Of a DNA stretch of 64,000 bases, positions 8,970 to 20,000 are shown in pieces. A model generated the notes under the pieces. The model had not been told where the DNA came from and made no database searches. It saw only the letters and a list, made by a program, of their open reading frames with translations. The stretch covers positions 62,001 through 126,000 of the forward strand of contig JACPYM010000008.1 in NCBI GenBank assembly GCA_016196035.1. Direction: 5' to 3'. Positions within the stretch are counted from its first letter, which is position 1; every line of letters starts with the position of its first letter. The translations under genes were made by a program, and so were the position numbers. Source of the DNA: Acidobacteriota bacterium. GTDB taxonomy: Bacteria > Acidobacteriota > Blastocatellia > RBC074.

Positions 8970-10523
8970 ATGCAACAATCATGGCGAGGTCTCTCGGCGC
9001 TCTTGTTCAGTTGCGCCCTGCTGTTCATTCCACACCCAACGCTAGCCCAATCCCCTGACAAAGTCATCAAGCAAGCCATTAAAGCCATGAGCAATGGTAA
9101 AGGTGAAAAAGCCTTGCGCGCTGTGCATTCGTGGCAGATCAAAGGTCAAATCACACGGCTGAGTGACAAGGCCACCGGCAGTTATCAGGCCATGGCTATG
9201 CTGCCGAATCTTTACACCAGTTCTTTTGATGTCGCCGGTTTTGAAGTCGCGTCGGGCTTCAACGGCAAATCTTCGTGGATGCGCGATTCGCGCGAAGGCT
9301 TGCGCACGTTGACCGGTTTGGCGAGCCGCGATTTTGCCGCCGAGGCCGCCTATCGCAATGCGCGCTGGCTGGATTACAAAAAGGAAAAGGGCAAACTGTC
9401 GCTGGCCGGAACCAGCGACATCAACGGCAAGCCCGCCAATGCTGTGCAATTCACGACGGCCAAAGGCGTGAAGATCAAAATATTTTTCGACGCGGCAACC
9501 GGCTTGTTAGTGCGCGAGGAATTACCGGCGGGCGAAACGGTGCGCACCTTTGATTACACCGATCACCGGCTGGTTGACGGCGTGCTGGAAGCGCACACGA
9601 TTCTGATCAATGACGGCAAAGAGCAATTCGAGATCAAGCTGGCCGAGGTTAAACACAACGTCACGCTGGACAAGGCCGCCTTTGAATTCCCAAAGCTTGC
9701 CGACGAACCGCTGCCGGACATTGACGCCTTGCTGAAAGAGGTCAAAGCGAATGAAGACCGCATAGACGAGTTGCTGGAAAAGTACACTTACACCGAAACC
9801 ATCACGAGCCGTGAATTGGAACAGAACGGCCAACTGCGCGAGAAAGAATCCGAGACGTTTGAGTTGACGTTTTTCAAAGGCCATCGCATCCGCCGCCAGA
9901 CCGGCAAAAACGGCAAGCCGTTCACGCCCAGCGAAGAAGCCGATGAACAGAAGCGCGTCGAGAAACGCATCCGCGACATCGAAAAGAAAGAAGCCGAAAA
10001 AGACAAGAAAGCCAAAGAACGCGAGGTGGCGCAAGGCAACAGCGGCTCGCCCGATCCTGAGCGCGGTCAACGCATCTCGATTTCGGATGTCTTGCGTGCC
10101 AGCAAACTGGTCAACCCGCGCCGCGAACGCTTTCGTGGGCGCGAGGTGATCGTCTTCGATTTCGAGCCGCTGCCCGGTTACAAACCGCAGAAGGATTACG
10201 AGAAGTTTTTTGGCAAGATGGCCGGGGCCATCTGGGTGGATGTGACTGACAAACAGGTCGCGCGCGTCGAGGCGCGTTTGGTTGAAGCTTTTAAGATCGC
10301 GGGTGGCTTGCTGGCGGCGTTGCGCGAGGGCGCATCCTTCACGCTGGAAGCGGATCGCATCAATGACGAAATCTGGTTGCCGACGCGCGCCGACATCAAC
10401 CTGGCGGTCAAGGTGCTGCTGGTCAAAGGCATCAACGTGACACAATCCATTGCTTACGGAAATTACAAACGCTTCAACGTTGACGCAGAGAAAGAGAAGC
10501 TGAAAGACCCCATCAAACCATAA
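8970..10523 (+). CDS. Exported protein of unknown function (outer-membrane/lipoprotein-handling type)
   Basis: 517 aa with a clear signal peptide (residues 1-28, cleavage after LAQS-like sequence) and a strong Shine-Dalgarno (GAGAAGGAA). The first half (about 30-240) looks like a LolA/LppX-like beta-barrel with repeated strand pairs around YQAMAMLPNLYTSSFDVAGF and FFDAATGLLVREELPAG. The middle has a highly charged Lys/Glu helix (about 325-355), and the C-terminal part has a second all-beta segment ending in VTQSIAYGNYKRFNVD. No enzyme motif is seen. The next gene starts 9 bp downstream, so the two are probably co-transcribed. Confidence 0.75.
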   Translation: MQQSWRGLSALLFSCALLFIPHPTLAQSPDKVIKQAIKAMSNGKGEKALRAVHSWQIKGQITRLSDKATGSYQAMAMLPNLYTSSFDVAGFEVASGFNGKSSWMRDSREGLRTLTGLASRDFAAEAAYRNARWLDYKKEKGKLSLAGTSDINGKPANAVQFTTAKGVKIKIFFDAATGLLVREELPAGETVRTFDYTDHRLVDGVLEAHTILINDGKEQFEIKLAEVKHNVTLDKAAFEFPKLADEPLPDIDALLKEVKANEDRIDELLEKYTYTETITSRELEQNGQLREKESETFELTFFKGHRIRRQTGKNGKPFTPSEEADEQKRVEKRIRDIEKKEAEKDKKAKEREVAQGNSGSPDPERGQRISISDVLRASKLVNPRRERFRGREVIVFDFEPLPGYKPQKDYEKFFGKMAGAIWVDVTDKQVARVEARLVEAFKIAGGLLAALREGASFTLEADRINDEIWLPTRADINLAVKVLLVKGINVTQSIAYGNYKRFNVDAEKEKLKDPIKP

Positions 10524-10532
10524 GGAGCCGCG

Positions 10533-11438
10533 ATGAAACCTGGTGTTGCTGTTTGCTTGCTCGTGTTTTGTGCCGTGGCTGCGTTCGGCCAGCAAGTGCC
10601 TGATCCGAACTTCGACGTAAAAGTCGCGCGTCCGGCTTATACCAAGCAACGGCCAAAGGTGCTGTTTGACGAAGCGCACTTCAACTTCCACACGACCGAT
10701 GGCCGCTATCAACCCTTTGCCGCGCTCATCACCAACGATGGTTGCGTCGTGACACCCAACAAACAGAAATTCACGAAGCAAAGTCTGGCTGGATATAACG
10801 TGCTGGTCATCGCCAATGCGCTCGGCGCGGCGCAAATGGGCGCGCCGGAAGCCAGCCAGCCGGCCTTCACCGAAGCAGAATGCCAGGCGGTGCGCGCGTG
10901 GGTGCAAGCAGGCGGCGCGTTGTTGCTCATCGCCGATCACGCGCCGATGGGCGCGGCGGCAGAACGCCTGGGCCAACAATTCGGCGTGGGGATGAGCAAG
11001 GGGTACACCTCCGACCCGGAGCACTATCCGAAAGAGTCAAACAATCAGGGCTTCATCCAATTCAATCGCGAGAATGGCTTACTCGGCGAGCACGCCATCG
11101 CACGCGGGCGCAATGCGGATGAACGTCTCAATCACATTCAATCTTTCACAGGCCAATCGCTGAAAGGGCCGCCAGACAGCGTGGCTTTTTTGAAGCTGGC
11201 CGACACTGCCGTAGACGTAAACCGCCCGACCAACACGCGCACCTCTGCGGCCGGACGGGCGCAAGGCCTTGCTTTGCAATTCGGTAACGGGCGCGTCGTC
11301 GTCATGGGCGAAGCGGCCATGCTTTCGGCGCAATTGGCCGGGCCGCAACAAATGAAAATGGGCATGAATCAGCCGGGCCTGGATAATAAGCAGTTAGTGC
11401 TAAACCTCATGCATTGGCTGACCAAGCTCTTGAAGTAA
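10533..11438 (+). CDS. Exported protein, DUF4350/glutamine-amidotransferase-like fold
   Basis: 301 aa with signal peptide MKPGVAVCLLVFCAVAAFGQ and good Shine-Dalgarno (AAGGAG). VLFDEAHFNFHTTDGRY near residue 44 and AVRAWVQAGGALLLIADHAPMG near 120 match the pattern of DUF4350 proteins, which adopt a class I glutamine amidotransferase-like fold without the catalytic triad. GRVVVMGEAAMLSAQ near 250 fits the family end. It probably senses or binds something in the periplasm; the role is unknown. It is the second gene of the 8970-11438 unit. Confidence 0.7.
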   Translation: MKPGVAVCLLVFCAVAAFGQQVPDPNFDVKVARPAYTKQRPKVLFDEAHFNFHTTDGRYQPFAALITNDGCVVTPNKQKFTKQSLAGYNVLVIANALGAAQMGAPEASQPAFTEAECQAVRAWVQAGGALLLIADHAPMGAAAERLGQQFGVGMSKGYTSDPEHYPKESNNQGFIQFNRENGLLGEHAIARGRNADERLNHIQSFTGQSLKGPPDSVAFLKLADTAVDVNRPTNTRTSAAGRAQGLALQFGNGRVVVMGEAAMLSAQLAGPQQMKMGMNQPGLDNKQLVLNLMHWLTKLLK

Positions 11439-11487
11439 GCAGCCAGGGCTTCTTTTCTTGGTAGTGGGTCAAAGGGGAGAGAGCCAA

Positions 11488-11570
11488 GCCGCAGATCAAC
11501 GCCGACCAACGCAGATCAATTCCATTGGCTATTCGGCTTGCTCTGCGTTTTTCAGCGTTCATCTGCGGCG
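11488..11570. repeat. Imperfect inverted repeat
   Basis: GCCGCAGATCAACGCCGAC (11488 onward) is mirrored by 11542-11570 with a few mismatches. This CGCAGAT-type palindrome is a common intergenic repeat style in Acidobacteria and Planctomycetes. Confidence 0.55.
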
Positions 11571-12237
11571 AGACCTCTTCTCTTTGAGCCACCACACTTT
11601 TCTTTTCCATCTGCCAGCGTCTGAACCTGTGCCAACTGGATCGTGGGCGTTCATAAGCAGGCAAAACTTACTGGCTCGCCTGAAGGTTGCTTGAACGGAT
11701 TCAAAGCTAAATCAGGCACAACCGTCCGATGAGCTTGGTGCTAGGGGCAATCGCGCGGAATACTTTCCAGACCTTAAGGCGCTGGGTAAAGTGCCAGGCG
11801 CTGAGTGGCAAATCACGCCTGACAGCGCAGGCGGTCAGCACGTCCGAAGAGCCTCTTTTTGCCTAAGGAAAGCCGCCGAACGAATGATTGACAAGCCCTG
11901 CTAAACGCATAATAATCCAGCGTCTTTGTCGTTTAATTAGACAACAGGCTGTAAGACTCCAGCGGTGCTTCAGACAGAAATTGACCGTAAGCGCTTGTGC
12001 TTCGGCTTGGCTCATTACAGCAGTTTCGGATGTATCTACTACTCCTGCTGACCCTATGTTATTGAATTCGCAAATGAGCCACGCTGCTTTCAAACAATAG
12101 AACATAAGTGCCTGTCTGAACATCTGAACGTCGTCATCCCTTTTCCCAGAGTAAAACCCGCAAGGCTAACGACACATTCATAGTTTGCCCCCCGCGCACA
12201 GTTCCCGTCGCCGAGGGTGTAAAAACGGAGGAACGCA
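11571..12237. other. Gene-free stretch upstream of the coiled-coil gene
   Basis: No open frame here has a credible start or motif; the short frames on both strands (11863-12123 on -, 11888-12100 on +) look random. It holds one promoter-like pair (11888-11915) and the leader of the gene starting at 12238. Confidence 0.5.
11888..11915 (+). promoter_or_regulatory. Candidate sigma-70 promoter
   Basis: TTGACA (11888-11893), 16-base spacer, TAATAA (11910-11915). It would give a leader of roughly 315 bases for the gene at 12238. The hexamers are good but the distance is long. Confidence 0.4.
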
Positions 12238-14418
12238 GTGTTTGAAGACGAAAACCCGAATTGGCCAGACTGGGAAGCTGAGTTGCAGCAACGCGTCAGC
12301 GACTTGCTGTCTGCTCGTCTCAATCCGCTTCAAGCCGAGCTTGAACGCTTGCAAACCGCCGTCACCGAAGCACACACGCGGTTGCAAGAGCAAAATCAGG
12401 CAAAGGTGACAACGGAAGAAACGGCGGCCCTCAACACCCACGTCAAAACGCTGCTCGACAGTTCGGTGGGAAAAGCGGAACAGCAATTTCAGGAGCGCCT
12501 GAACGCCGAAGTCGAAAAAAGCCGGGCCGAGTTACGTCAACAACTCGAGGCTGAATTCCAAACCCAATTGGCCCAAAGCGAGGCGGCGGCCAAAGCGGCG
12601 GTCGAGGCTGAAGCGGAACAATTCCGCGCGCAAATTGCCGCACTAACAGCCAGCCAAGTCGTCAGTGCGCCTCCCACGACCGTCACGGCGCCGCCCAATT
12701 ACAGTTTGCTCAAAACCGCTGTCGAAGAAATTGACGCCCAGCGCACCCAATCAGAAACGTTGACCGCGCTGATCAACCGCGCCGCGCACTTTTCGCCGCG
12801 CGTGGTGTTTTATGTTGTTAAAAGCGGCGAGGCGGTCGGCTGGAAGGCCTTGGGCTTTGACAATGGATTGAGCGATGAGACGGCCCGCTCGTTGGCTGTT
12901 TCGATTCAGGCTCCTTCTTTGCTTGGGCAAGCCCTGACCGAGCAGCACACCGCCATTGCGCTCAACCCGGCGCAAGCTGATTTGGCACCCGTGCTGGGCC
13001 GCTTTAGCCACCCGGTTCCGGCTGGTGCGGTCGCTGTGCCGTTGGTGGTGCGCGGCAAAGCCGCCGCCGTGCTGTATGCCGATTCGGGCGCTGAGTCTGA
13101 CGACGCCGTGCAATTGGAAGCGCTGGAAACCTTAGTGCAGATCGCCAGCATGGCGATTGAGTTGCTCCCCGTGCGGCGCAGTGCGGGCGAAGTCGCCCGT
13201 TCGCAACCCACAGTACAACCAAACGCCCAACCGGCCGCCGCGCCGCCCGCCCAGCCTGTCGCAGTACCCGCGCCAGTGGAAGCGCCCACGCCAACGCCGG
13301 TGGCAGAACCTGCCTCGCCAGCCGCGCCACAGGCTGCGGTAGAAGAGACGCCACCACCCGCTTGGGAAAATCCGGCCCTAGCGCAAAGGACGGAAGATCC
13401 CGCGCCGGTTAGCCATACCGAGCCTTATGCAGGAGACCCCACCACGACCAGACCCGGTGAAGGGGACGCCCCAGCGACTGTGAGCGCACCCGCTGAAGCT
13501 TATGCAGCGCAAGCTCAATATATTCAATCGGTACAAACAGGAGAATTGAAACCGAGCGTTCCTGCTTACGTCGAGCCGGCTCCGCCCGCGTTCCAAACGG
13601 TCGAACCTGAGCCAGAAGCGCCCGAGTCGGAGGTGCCATCCATCTTTGATTTGGTGCGAGGCAATGCGGCGGAACCGGCCGTTGCCACGCCGCCAGCGCC
13701 TCTGCCTTTTTCCAATTTCGCACCGCCCGAAACCCCGTCCTTAGGGCTGACAGCAGAACCTGGCCCCCAATCGAGTGTCCAACTGCCGGATTGGATGCAA
13801 CGACTACAGGAAGAGGAACCCGCGCCAGCAGCGTCCGTGAGTCCCGCCACGAATCCGGCCTGGGCGCCAGCGGAAGAGGCGTTTGCGCCCACGCCGCCTG
13901 CTGTTCCCCCCGCGCCGCCCACACCACCGCCCATCCGCATTCCGTCGTTATCCGAATACGCCAATCACACTGAGGACGCAGAGACAGAGCGGTTGCCTTT
14001 GCCAGTGGCACCGCCGCCGATTGCGCCCTTTCAGGCCGATGCGCCGTCCGTGCGGTTTTCCTTCAATCAACCTTCCGAACCGCCGCGTTATGCCGCCCCC
14101 TCGCTTTCGGTCACGAATGCCGCGACCGAAACGGAAGTGCGCGCCCACAATGATGCGCGGCGCTTTGCGCGCCTGCTGGTTTCAGAGATCAAGCTTTACA
14201 ACGCCGCCAAAGTGAATGAAGGCCGCCGTCAGGCCGATCTTTATGATCGGTTGCGCGACGAGATCGATCGCAGCCGCAAGGTCTATGACAAGCGCGTTTC
14301 CCCCGCCGTCGCCACCAAGTTCGATTATTTCTATGACGAACTCGTGCAGACGCTGGCCGAGGGCGACCCCTCCAAGCTGGGTTCAAACTGCCCCGGCCCT
14401 GTGATGATGGGACAATAA
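12238..14418 (+). CDS. Coiled-coil, GAF-like, proline-rich protein of unknown function
   Basis: A 726-aa protein with no signal peptide or membrane span. GTG start at 12238 follows GGAGG. The order is: Gln/Glu-rich coiled coil (about 8-140); a GAF-like alpha/beta domain (about 155-310, with VVFYVVKSGEAVGWKALGF and AVPLVVRGKAAAVLYAD); a long Pro/Ala/Glu-rich disordered linker (about 320-640); and a conserved C-terminal helical domain (about 660-720, RRFARLLVSEIKLYNAAKV through YDELVQTLAEGDP). A scaffold or signalling role for the C-terminal helices is likely but not shown. A terminator follows at 14448. Confidence 0.75.
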   Translation: MFEDENPNWPDWEAELQQRVSDLLSARLNPLQAELERLQTAVTEAHTRLQEQNQAKVTTEETAALNTHVKTLLDSSVGKAEQQFQERLNAEVEKSRAELRQQLEAEFQTQLAQSEAAAKAAVEAEAEQFRAQIAALTASQVVSAPPTTVTAPPNYSLLKTAVEEIDAQRTQSETLTALINRAAHFSPRVVFYVVKSGEAVGWKALGFDNGLSDETARSLAVSIQAPSLLGQALTEQHTAIALNPAQADLAPVLGRFSHPVPAGAVAVPLVVRGKAAAVLYADSGAESDDAVQLEALETLVQIASMAIELLPVRRSAGEVARSQPTVQPNAQPAAAPPAQPVAVPAPVEAPTPTPVAEPASPAAPQAAVEETPPPAWENPALAQRTEDPAPVSHTEPYAGDPTTTRPGEGDAPATVSAPAEAYAAQAQYIQSVQTGELKPSVPAYVEPAPPAFQTVEPEPEAPESEVPSIFDLVRGNAAEPAVATPPAPLPFSNFAPPETPSLGLTAEPGPQSSVQLPDWMQRLQEEEPAPAASVSPATNPAWAPAEEAFAPTPPAVPPAPPTPPPIRIPSLSEYANHTEDAETERLPLPVAPPPIAPFQADAPSVRFSFNQPSEPPRYAAPSLSVTNAATETEVRAHNDARRFARLLVSEIKLYNAAKVNEGRRQADLYDRLRDEIDRSRKVYDKRVSPAVATKFDYFYDELVQTLAEGDPSKLGSNCPGPVMMGQ

Positions 14419-14447
14419 TCCCGCGCATCTAATCACAAACTTGTCTG

Positions 14448-14483
14448 CCGCTGACGCAATCAGGCCGATTGCGTCAGCGGTTT
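14448..14483 (+). terminator. Rho-independent terminator
   Basis: Perfect 13-bp GC-rich inverted repeat (14448-14460 and 14468-14480) with a 7-base loop, followed by TTT. Confidence 0.7.
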
Positions 14484-14631
14484 CCTGTGTTAAACTGCGC
14501 CCGGTTTTACCCCCCGCGCGACGGTTTCGATCAGCTCACCTGGTGCCCCGTCGGGTACGTCTGACACGCCGCCTGCATCGTCTGAAGCATGTCCCCTTGC
14601 ATTACGTTTGAAGCAGTCTGGAGCTAGTTCT

Positions 14632-16887
14632 ATGAAATATATCCCCTTTCCCCTGGTCAGACTCGTGGGAGTCGCCGGTCTGGTGTTGCTACTGTCACTG
14701 GGGCTGCGTACCGCGTATTCAACCGCGACCGCACAAACGCAGAGCAAACCGAACACCGGCGGGACTGACAACGCGCGCGCGCAATTGCGCATTGCGGTGG
14801 CCTCGAATAACGACGCCGAATTACAAAAACTAGAGACCGCTTTCCCCCACACCGAGGAAGCGGCCTTGGCGCGTTTGCTCCGCGGGTATTTGCGTCTGCA
14901 AGCCAAAGATTACGCCACTGCCATTGCGCTCTCGAGCGATCCGGCCATCGCCACTTACAGCGCGCTAGGTGATTACGCGTTGCAACAACGCGCGCAGTCC
15001 TTGCACGACAGCGGTCAAGCCGAACTCGCCGAAAAGACCTATCGCCAACTGGCCAACAAATTCCCGACCTCTCTGCTGGCCCGTCCGGCAACGCTGCAAG
15101 CCGCCGGTTCGGCCTTTCTGCGCGGCGAATATCAAACCACGCTGAATGACTTGGCCGCGCTGGCCGAGGCCAAAGACGCCACCGCGCTAAAATTGAAAGC
15201 CGATGCGCTGGAAAAACTGGGCCGCCGCGCCGATACGATCAACACGCTCCGGCAACTCTATTTTGAAGCGCCCCATTCCGCCGAGGCTGGGCAAGTCGCC
15301 GCCCGGCTCACCGCATTGGGCGCGTCTACGGCAGCCGCCGACGCCAATCAATTGCGCCACCGGGCGGACAGACTTTTCAGCAATAGCCTATATGTGCTGG
15401 CGGGGCAGGCTTACGAACAACTTGCGCGAATGAATGCCGCCGCCGCCAATGATGACGCCTGGTTGCGGGCGGGCATCAGCTATTACAAGGGCAATTCATT
15501 TGCGTCCGCCATCACTGCGTTGGGCAATGTGCGCGCACGCACGCCGAAGCTGGTGAGCGAATCGCAGTATTATCTGGGCGCTTCGAACTTCGCGTTACAC
15601 AACGAAGCGCAAACGTTGGCCGCCATCACCGAGATCAAGCGCATCGTGCCGGATAGCCCATACATCGCGGCGTTGCTCTTTAGTCTCGGGCGCAGTTACG
15701 AGAAGCGTAGCCTCTTGCCTCAGGCGGCGGCCTACTACGAACAAGTCGCGCGTCAGTTTCCCACTTCCCCCAATGCCGACGAAGCTCATTTCTGGCTGGC
15801 CTGGCGGGCGCACGAAGCGAAGGATTACGCCACTGCCGCGCGCCTGCTTGCTGAACACCTCGCGCTCTATGGCAACACGACCGAGAATCGCGGCAAAGCG
15901 GCCTTCTGGGCGGCCGTTGACGCGGAACGCGCGGGCGACCGCAATCGCGCGGTGGCGTTGTATCGAGCCTTGCAAAAACGCTATGGCGCGGGCTGGTACG
16001 GCATCAATGCCGAACGCCGCGCGTCAATGCTTGTCCAAACCGGCGCGCAAGCGCTCGATCCAACCAAAGATGCGGCCCTCGCCAAAGCCATTGCCGGCTT
16101 GCAAGACATCACGCGCACGGTCGAAACGCTCAAAGACAGCGACCGCGAACGGCTGACCAAAGCCAATCAACTCGCGACCATCGCGCTGCACCAATCGGCC
16201 TTTAACGAACTGGAAGCCGCGCGCGCCAATGCCGGCACTTCGCCGTTGATCAACTTGCGCATCGCCCAGCTTTACCGGCAACGCAACGAACCGACGGCGG
16301 CCATCAATGCGCTCAAGCGTGCCTACCCCGATTACGCGCAGACCCTGCCCGAAGAGATGTCGCGCGAAGCCTGGGAGGTTTTTTATCCGCTCAACTTCTG
16401 GTCGGCCATCAAGGAGCAGGCCAAAACGCATCACCTCGATCCCTACTACATCGCCGGCTTGATCCGGCAAGAGACGATCTTCAATCCGCAGGCGCGCAGC
16501 CGCGCCAATGCCATTGGCTTGATGCAATTGCTGCCGTCAACGGGTCAATTGGTCGCGCGGAAATATGGCGTGGGTGGTGGCCGCGTGGCCCTGGCGGATC
16601 TATACAACCCCATGATCAACCTGCAACTCGGGACGGGTTATCTGGCGCAACTGGTGGGTGAATTCGGACGGTTGGAATATGTTGCCGCCGCCTACAACGG
16701 CGGCCCTTCGCGGGTGGCGCGCTGGTTGCGCGAACGGCCCAACCCGGAAATCGAAGAGTGGGTCGAAAGCATTCCGCTCAGCGAAACGCGGCTTTATGTG
16801 CAGGGCGTTTATCGCAATATGCGCCAGTACCAGCGGCTTTATGACGAACAAGGACGGTTCAAGAGCAACGTGCCGTCATTGCCTTAA
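14632..16887 (+). CDS. slt: Soluble lytic murein transglycosylase with TPR-rich N-terminus
   Basis: A periplasmic peptidoglycan-cleaving enzyme of 751 aa. ATG 14632 is preferred over an upstream TTG because CTGGAG lies in range and the signal peptide (VRLVGVAGLVLLLSLGL) then begins normally. Residues about 50-590 are TPR-like helical repeats forming the superhelical U domain. The SLT catalytic domain is at about 600-740: HHLDPYYIAGLIRQETIFNP contains the catalytic Glu, followed by AIGLMQLLPSTGQ and AAYNGGPSRVARW. A strong terminator follows. It shares the cell-wall theme with mltG at 7.5 kb. Confidence 0.92.
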   Translation: MKYIPFPLVRLVGVAGLVLLLSLGLRTAYSTATAQTQSKPNTGGTDNARAQLRIAVASNNDAELQKLETAFPHTEEAALARLLRGYLRLQAKDYATAIALSSDPAIATYSALGDYALQQRAQSLHDSGQAELAEKTYRQLANKFPTSLLARPATLQAAGSAFLRGEYQTTLNDLAALAEAKDATALKLKADALEKLGRRADTINTLRQLYFEAPHSAEAGQVAARLTALGASTAAADANQLRHRADRLFSNSLYVLAGQAYEQLARMNAAAANDDAWLRAGISYYKGNSFASAITALGNVRARTPKLVSESQYYLGASNFALHNEAQTLAAITEIKRIVPDSPYIAALLFSLGRSYEKRSLLPQAAAYYEQVARQFPTSPNADEAHFWLAWRAHEAKDYATAARLLAEHLALYGNTTENRGKAAFWAAVDAERAGDRNRAVALYRALQKRYGAGWYGINAERRASMLVQTGAQALDPTKDAALAKAIAGLQDITRTVETLKDSDRERLTKANQLATIALHQSAFNELEAARANAGTSPLINLRIAQLYRQRNEPTAAINALKRAYPDYAQTLPEEMSREAWEVFYPLNFWSAIKEQAKTHHLDPYYIAGLIRQETIFNPQARSRANAIGLMQLLPSTGQLVARKYGVGGGRVALADLYNPMINLQLGTGYLAQLVGEFGRLEYVAAAYNGGPSRVARWLRERPNPEIEEWVESIPLSETRLYVQGVYRNMRQYQRLYDEQGRFKSNVPSLP

Positions 16888-16911
16888 GCAATGCGCTCGC
16901 AATAAACAGTT

Positions 16912-16955
16912 ACAGGCCCTGCGCGATTTCTCTCGCGCAGGGCCTGTTTTATTTT
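16912..16955 (+). terminator. Rho-independent terminator after slt
   Basis: Perfect 15-bp inverted repeat (16912-16926 and 16933-16947) with a 6-base loop, followed by a T-rich tail. Confidence 0.85.
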
Positions 16956-17083
16956 GCCTGACCGGTTGCGGCGCATGCCGCCCCGCCTGAATACAGGTCA
17001 CCGTCGTTCGAGTCCTGTGCGTGCGTCTGGCAGCAGCCAGAAAAACACTGGCGCGCGTGGCTCGGCCACGGACGCCGCTCGTC

Positions 17084-20000
17084 TCAGCGCTGTCCGCCCG
17101 CGCGCGCCGGTTTGCTCTCTTGCGCCAACTGCCCACGTAAGACCTCGATGGCCTTTTCAATCTGCCGGTCGTGCCCGGTCAGGAAATCGGCCGGCCCGTT
17201 ATCAATCAACACATCGGGCACCACACCGTAATTCTCCATGTTCTCGCCCCTGGCCGTGAAGACACCCGCGCCAGGTGTGCGCAGGGCCGAACCGTCCAGC
17301 AGCGTGTAGGAGCCAGTGCCGATCACTGCGCCGTAAGTGGGCATCCCGACCAGCTTGCCCAGGCCCAGCGCGCGGAAGCCATCCGGGAACATCTCGGCAT
17401 CGCTGGCCGAACGCTCGTTTTGCATCACGACCATCGGGCCAAAGAAGGCTTGCGCGGGACGCCGGACATCCAGCGAGTCGCGGCCACGGGTGACTTGATA
17501 GACTTTGCGTTGACCCAGAATCTGCAACAACTCTTGGTCAATGCCGCCGCCGCCATTGAAACGCTGATCAATGATGAGCGCCTGCTTGTCTTGATTTTCG
17601 AGCAGATCACGTTGGAATTTCGCCAGCGAGGGCGCGTCCATTGCGCGAATGTGCAAGTAGCCGATTTCGTTGTTGGTAAGTTTGGCGACCATCTGTTTGC
17701 GCTCGGCCACCCAACGTTCATAGAGCAGATTGCCGTGCGCGGCGGCGTTGAGCGGTTCCAGACTGACCGTCCACGCGCCCTCAAGCGAAGGCTTCGTGTT
17801 CACCAGAAATTCAAACTTGCGGCCCGGCAGAATGTTGAAGAGCTTCCAGTAATTGTCGCCCGCCTTCAGTGGCTTCTCGTTCACGGCCAAAATGTAATTG
17901 CCCGCCGCCAGCTTCACGAAGTCGCGGTCGGCGGGGCCGTTCTTGTAGATGTACGACACCTTGTAATAACCCGCCGCGTCGGCTTCCAGATCGAAGCCGG
18001 GATAGCGGGTCTGGATGCGTTCTTCCGGCGTTTGCGTCGGCAAGCGGGTGCCGCCTGAAATGCCGGTGTGCGAGGCATTGAGGTCGCCGATCATCTCCAT
18101 AATCAGGTTCTGCAACTCTTCGGTGTCGGCAAGGTGTTCGAGCAGCGGTTCGTAAACGTTTTTGGCCGCCGCCCAATCCACACCGTGCATCTTGGCGTCG
18201 TAGAAACGATTCTTCATCACGCGCCAGGCTTCGTTGAACACCTGTTTGCGCTCGGCGGTTAAATCAATCTCCATCCGCACGGTGAAGTTGATGCGGCGCG
18301 GCGCAAGCCCAGCGGCTGCCGTCGTGGTCGGCGCGCCCGCACCGAAACCGCCGCCACCGCCGCCGCCGCGCCCGCCACCACCACCTGCGGTTGGAACTGC
18401 CGCGCCCTCAGTCGGCGGGGCAATCGCCAGCGTATAAAGCCCGCGACCTTGCATGAAATAAATGCTGCGGCCATCTCTGGCCCACTGCGGTTCGGCGAAT
18501 CCGCCAAAGCCGCCACCACCACCGCGTCCGCCACCGCCGCCAGCTTCCGCCACGGTGGTGTTGAGCCGTGTCAGGCGGGAACCGTCTTCGGCGATGGTGT
18601 ACATCCCTGGGCCGCCTGCCGCCGCGTCGCCAGGAGCGCCAGCGCCCTGGGCCATAAACAAGTAGGTGCGGCTGTCGGGTGCGGGAACTACGGTCGAGAC
18701 CGAACCGGGCATGCGCGTAAGTTGCGTGATGCGCCGCTCAATGCCTGCCCACTCAATCTTGACCTGCACGCTGGGGGGCGTGCCTGCGCCGCCACGTGTT
18801 CCACGTGCGCCGCCGGGGGCATCTTGCGGCGCGGCTTCGGCTTGGGCCTCAGTGTTGATGTCTCGATCCGTCGGGTCTTTCTCAAGCGGGGTCAACGCCA
18901 CGCTATAAAGTTGGGCCGTGCCGCGCCCGGTCGTCGAGGCAATGCTCGCCGCGCCCACGCCGCCCAATAACAACAGCTTCTTGCCGTCGGGCGTCCACTT
19001 CGCGCCGCTCGATTGCAGGAAAAGATCGGGCGCTTCAATCAGGCGTTCCTGCCCGGTCGCCAGTTCTTTTACCCACACGTGCGGACGCAGCAATTTGTCC
19101 TGCTTGGCGTAAGCGAGCCACTTGCCGTCGGGCGAGAACTGCGGCCCTTGAATGTTGCCGGCCTCGCTGGAGGCCAGCACTTCTTCCTTACCCGTTTCAA
19201 TATCCACGCTGCGCAATTTGTGATCGGAACCCGACCAGAGCAGTGACTTGGAATCGTTCGACCAGACGAGCGCGGATTTGTCGCAATCGGCGTCGCTGAG
19301 CTTTTTCAGGTTCTTGCCAAGTTCGTCCGAAATCCAGACTTCTTCGCGGCCCGTGCGATCAGAGACAAAGGCGACCCACTTGCCATTGGGCGACCAGCGC
19401 GGCGATTGTTCTTTCCAGGGCGTTTCGGTGACGCGCTGCGGTTCGCCACGGTCGGTCGCGATGGTGAAAATCTCGCTGTGCACGGCCACGGCGGCGCGCC
19501 GGTTCGAGGGCGAAAGGTGGAAGGCTTCGAGATCGTTGTTGAGCGTGACCAATTCGACGTCGTTGTCTTTCACGTCGGACTGGATGTCGAGGCGAATCTC
19601 GGTGCTTTTCCCGCTCGCGGTGTCCAGCTTCCACAGACCGAAGTTGTCTTCATAGACAATCGTTTTGCCATCGTAAGAAATACTGGGAAAGAAAAGATTG
19701 CCATCGGTGTGGTGCGTGATCTGAACGGCCTTGCCGCCTTTTTCCGAAATCTTCCAGATATTGTTGACGCTCTTCATGACTTCGGGGCCGCCGAACTTGA
19801 TGTTTTTTTCGTTCGGCAGTTCATTCGACACGAAGTAAATCTCGCCGTTGCGCCCGTACATCGGCCAGAGGTAATTGCCCTTGTAATCTTCGCCGCCGAG
19901 CTTGGTGAATTTGTTGGCGGCGACGTCCATGACCCACAAGTCTGCCGCATAGCTGCCGCGATAATGTTTGCGCGACCAACCGCCGGGATGGCGCGTGAAG

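Noticed and set aside
9522-11024. 500-codon open frame on the - strand
   Set aside because: Antisense to two exported-protein genes with signal peptides and ribosome sites; it has no motif of its own.
11863-12123. 86-codon open frame on the - strand
   Set aside because: Unremarkable composition, no start signal, and overlaps another random frame.
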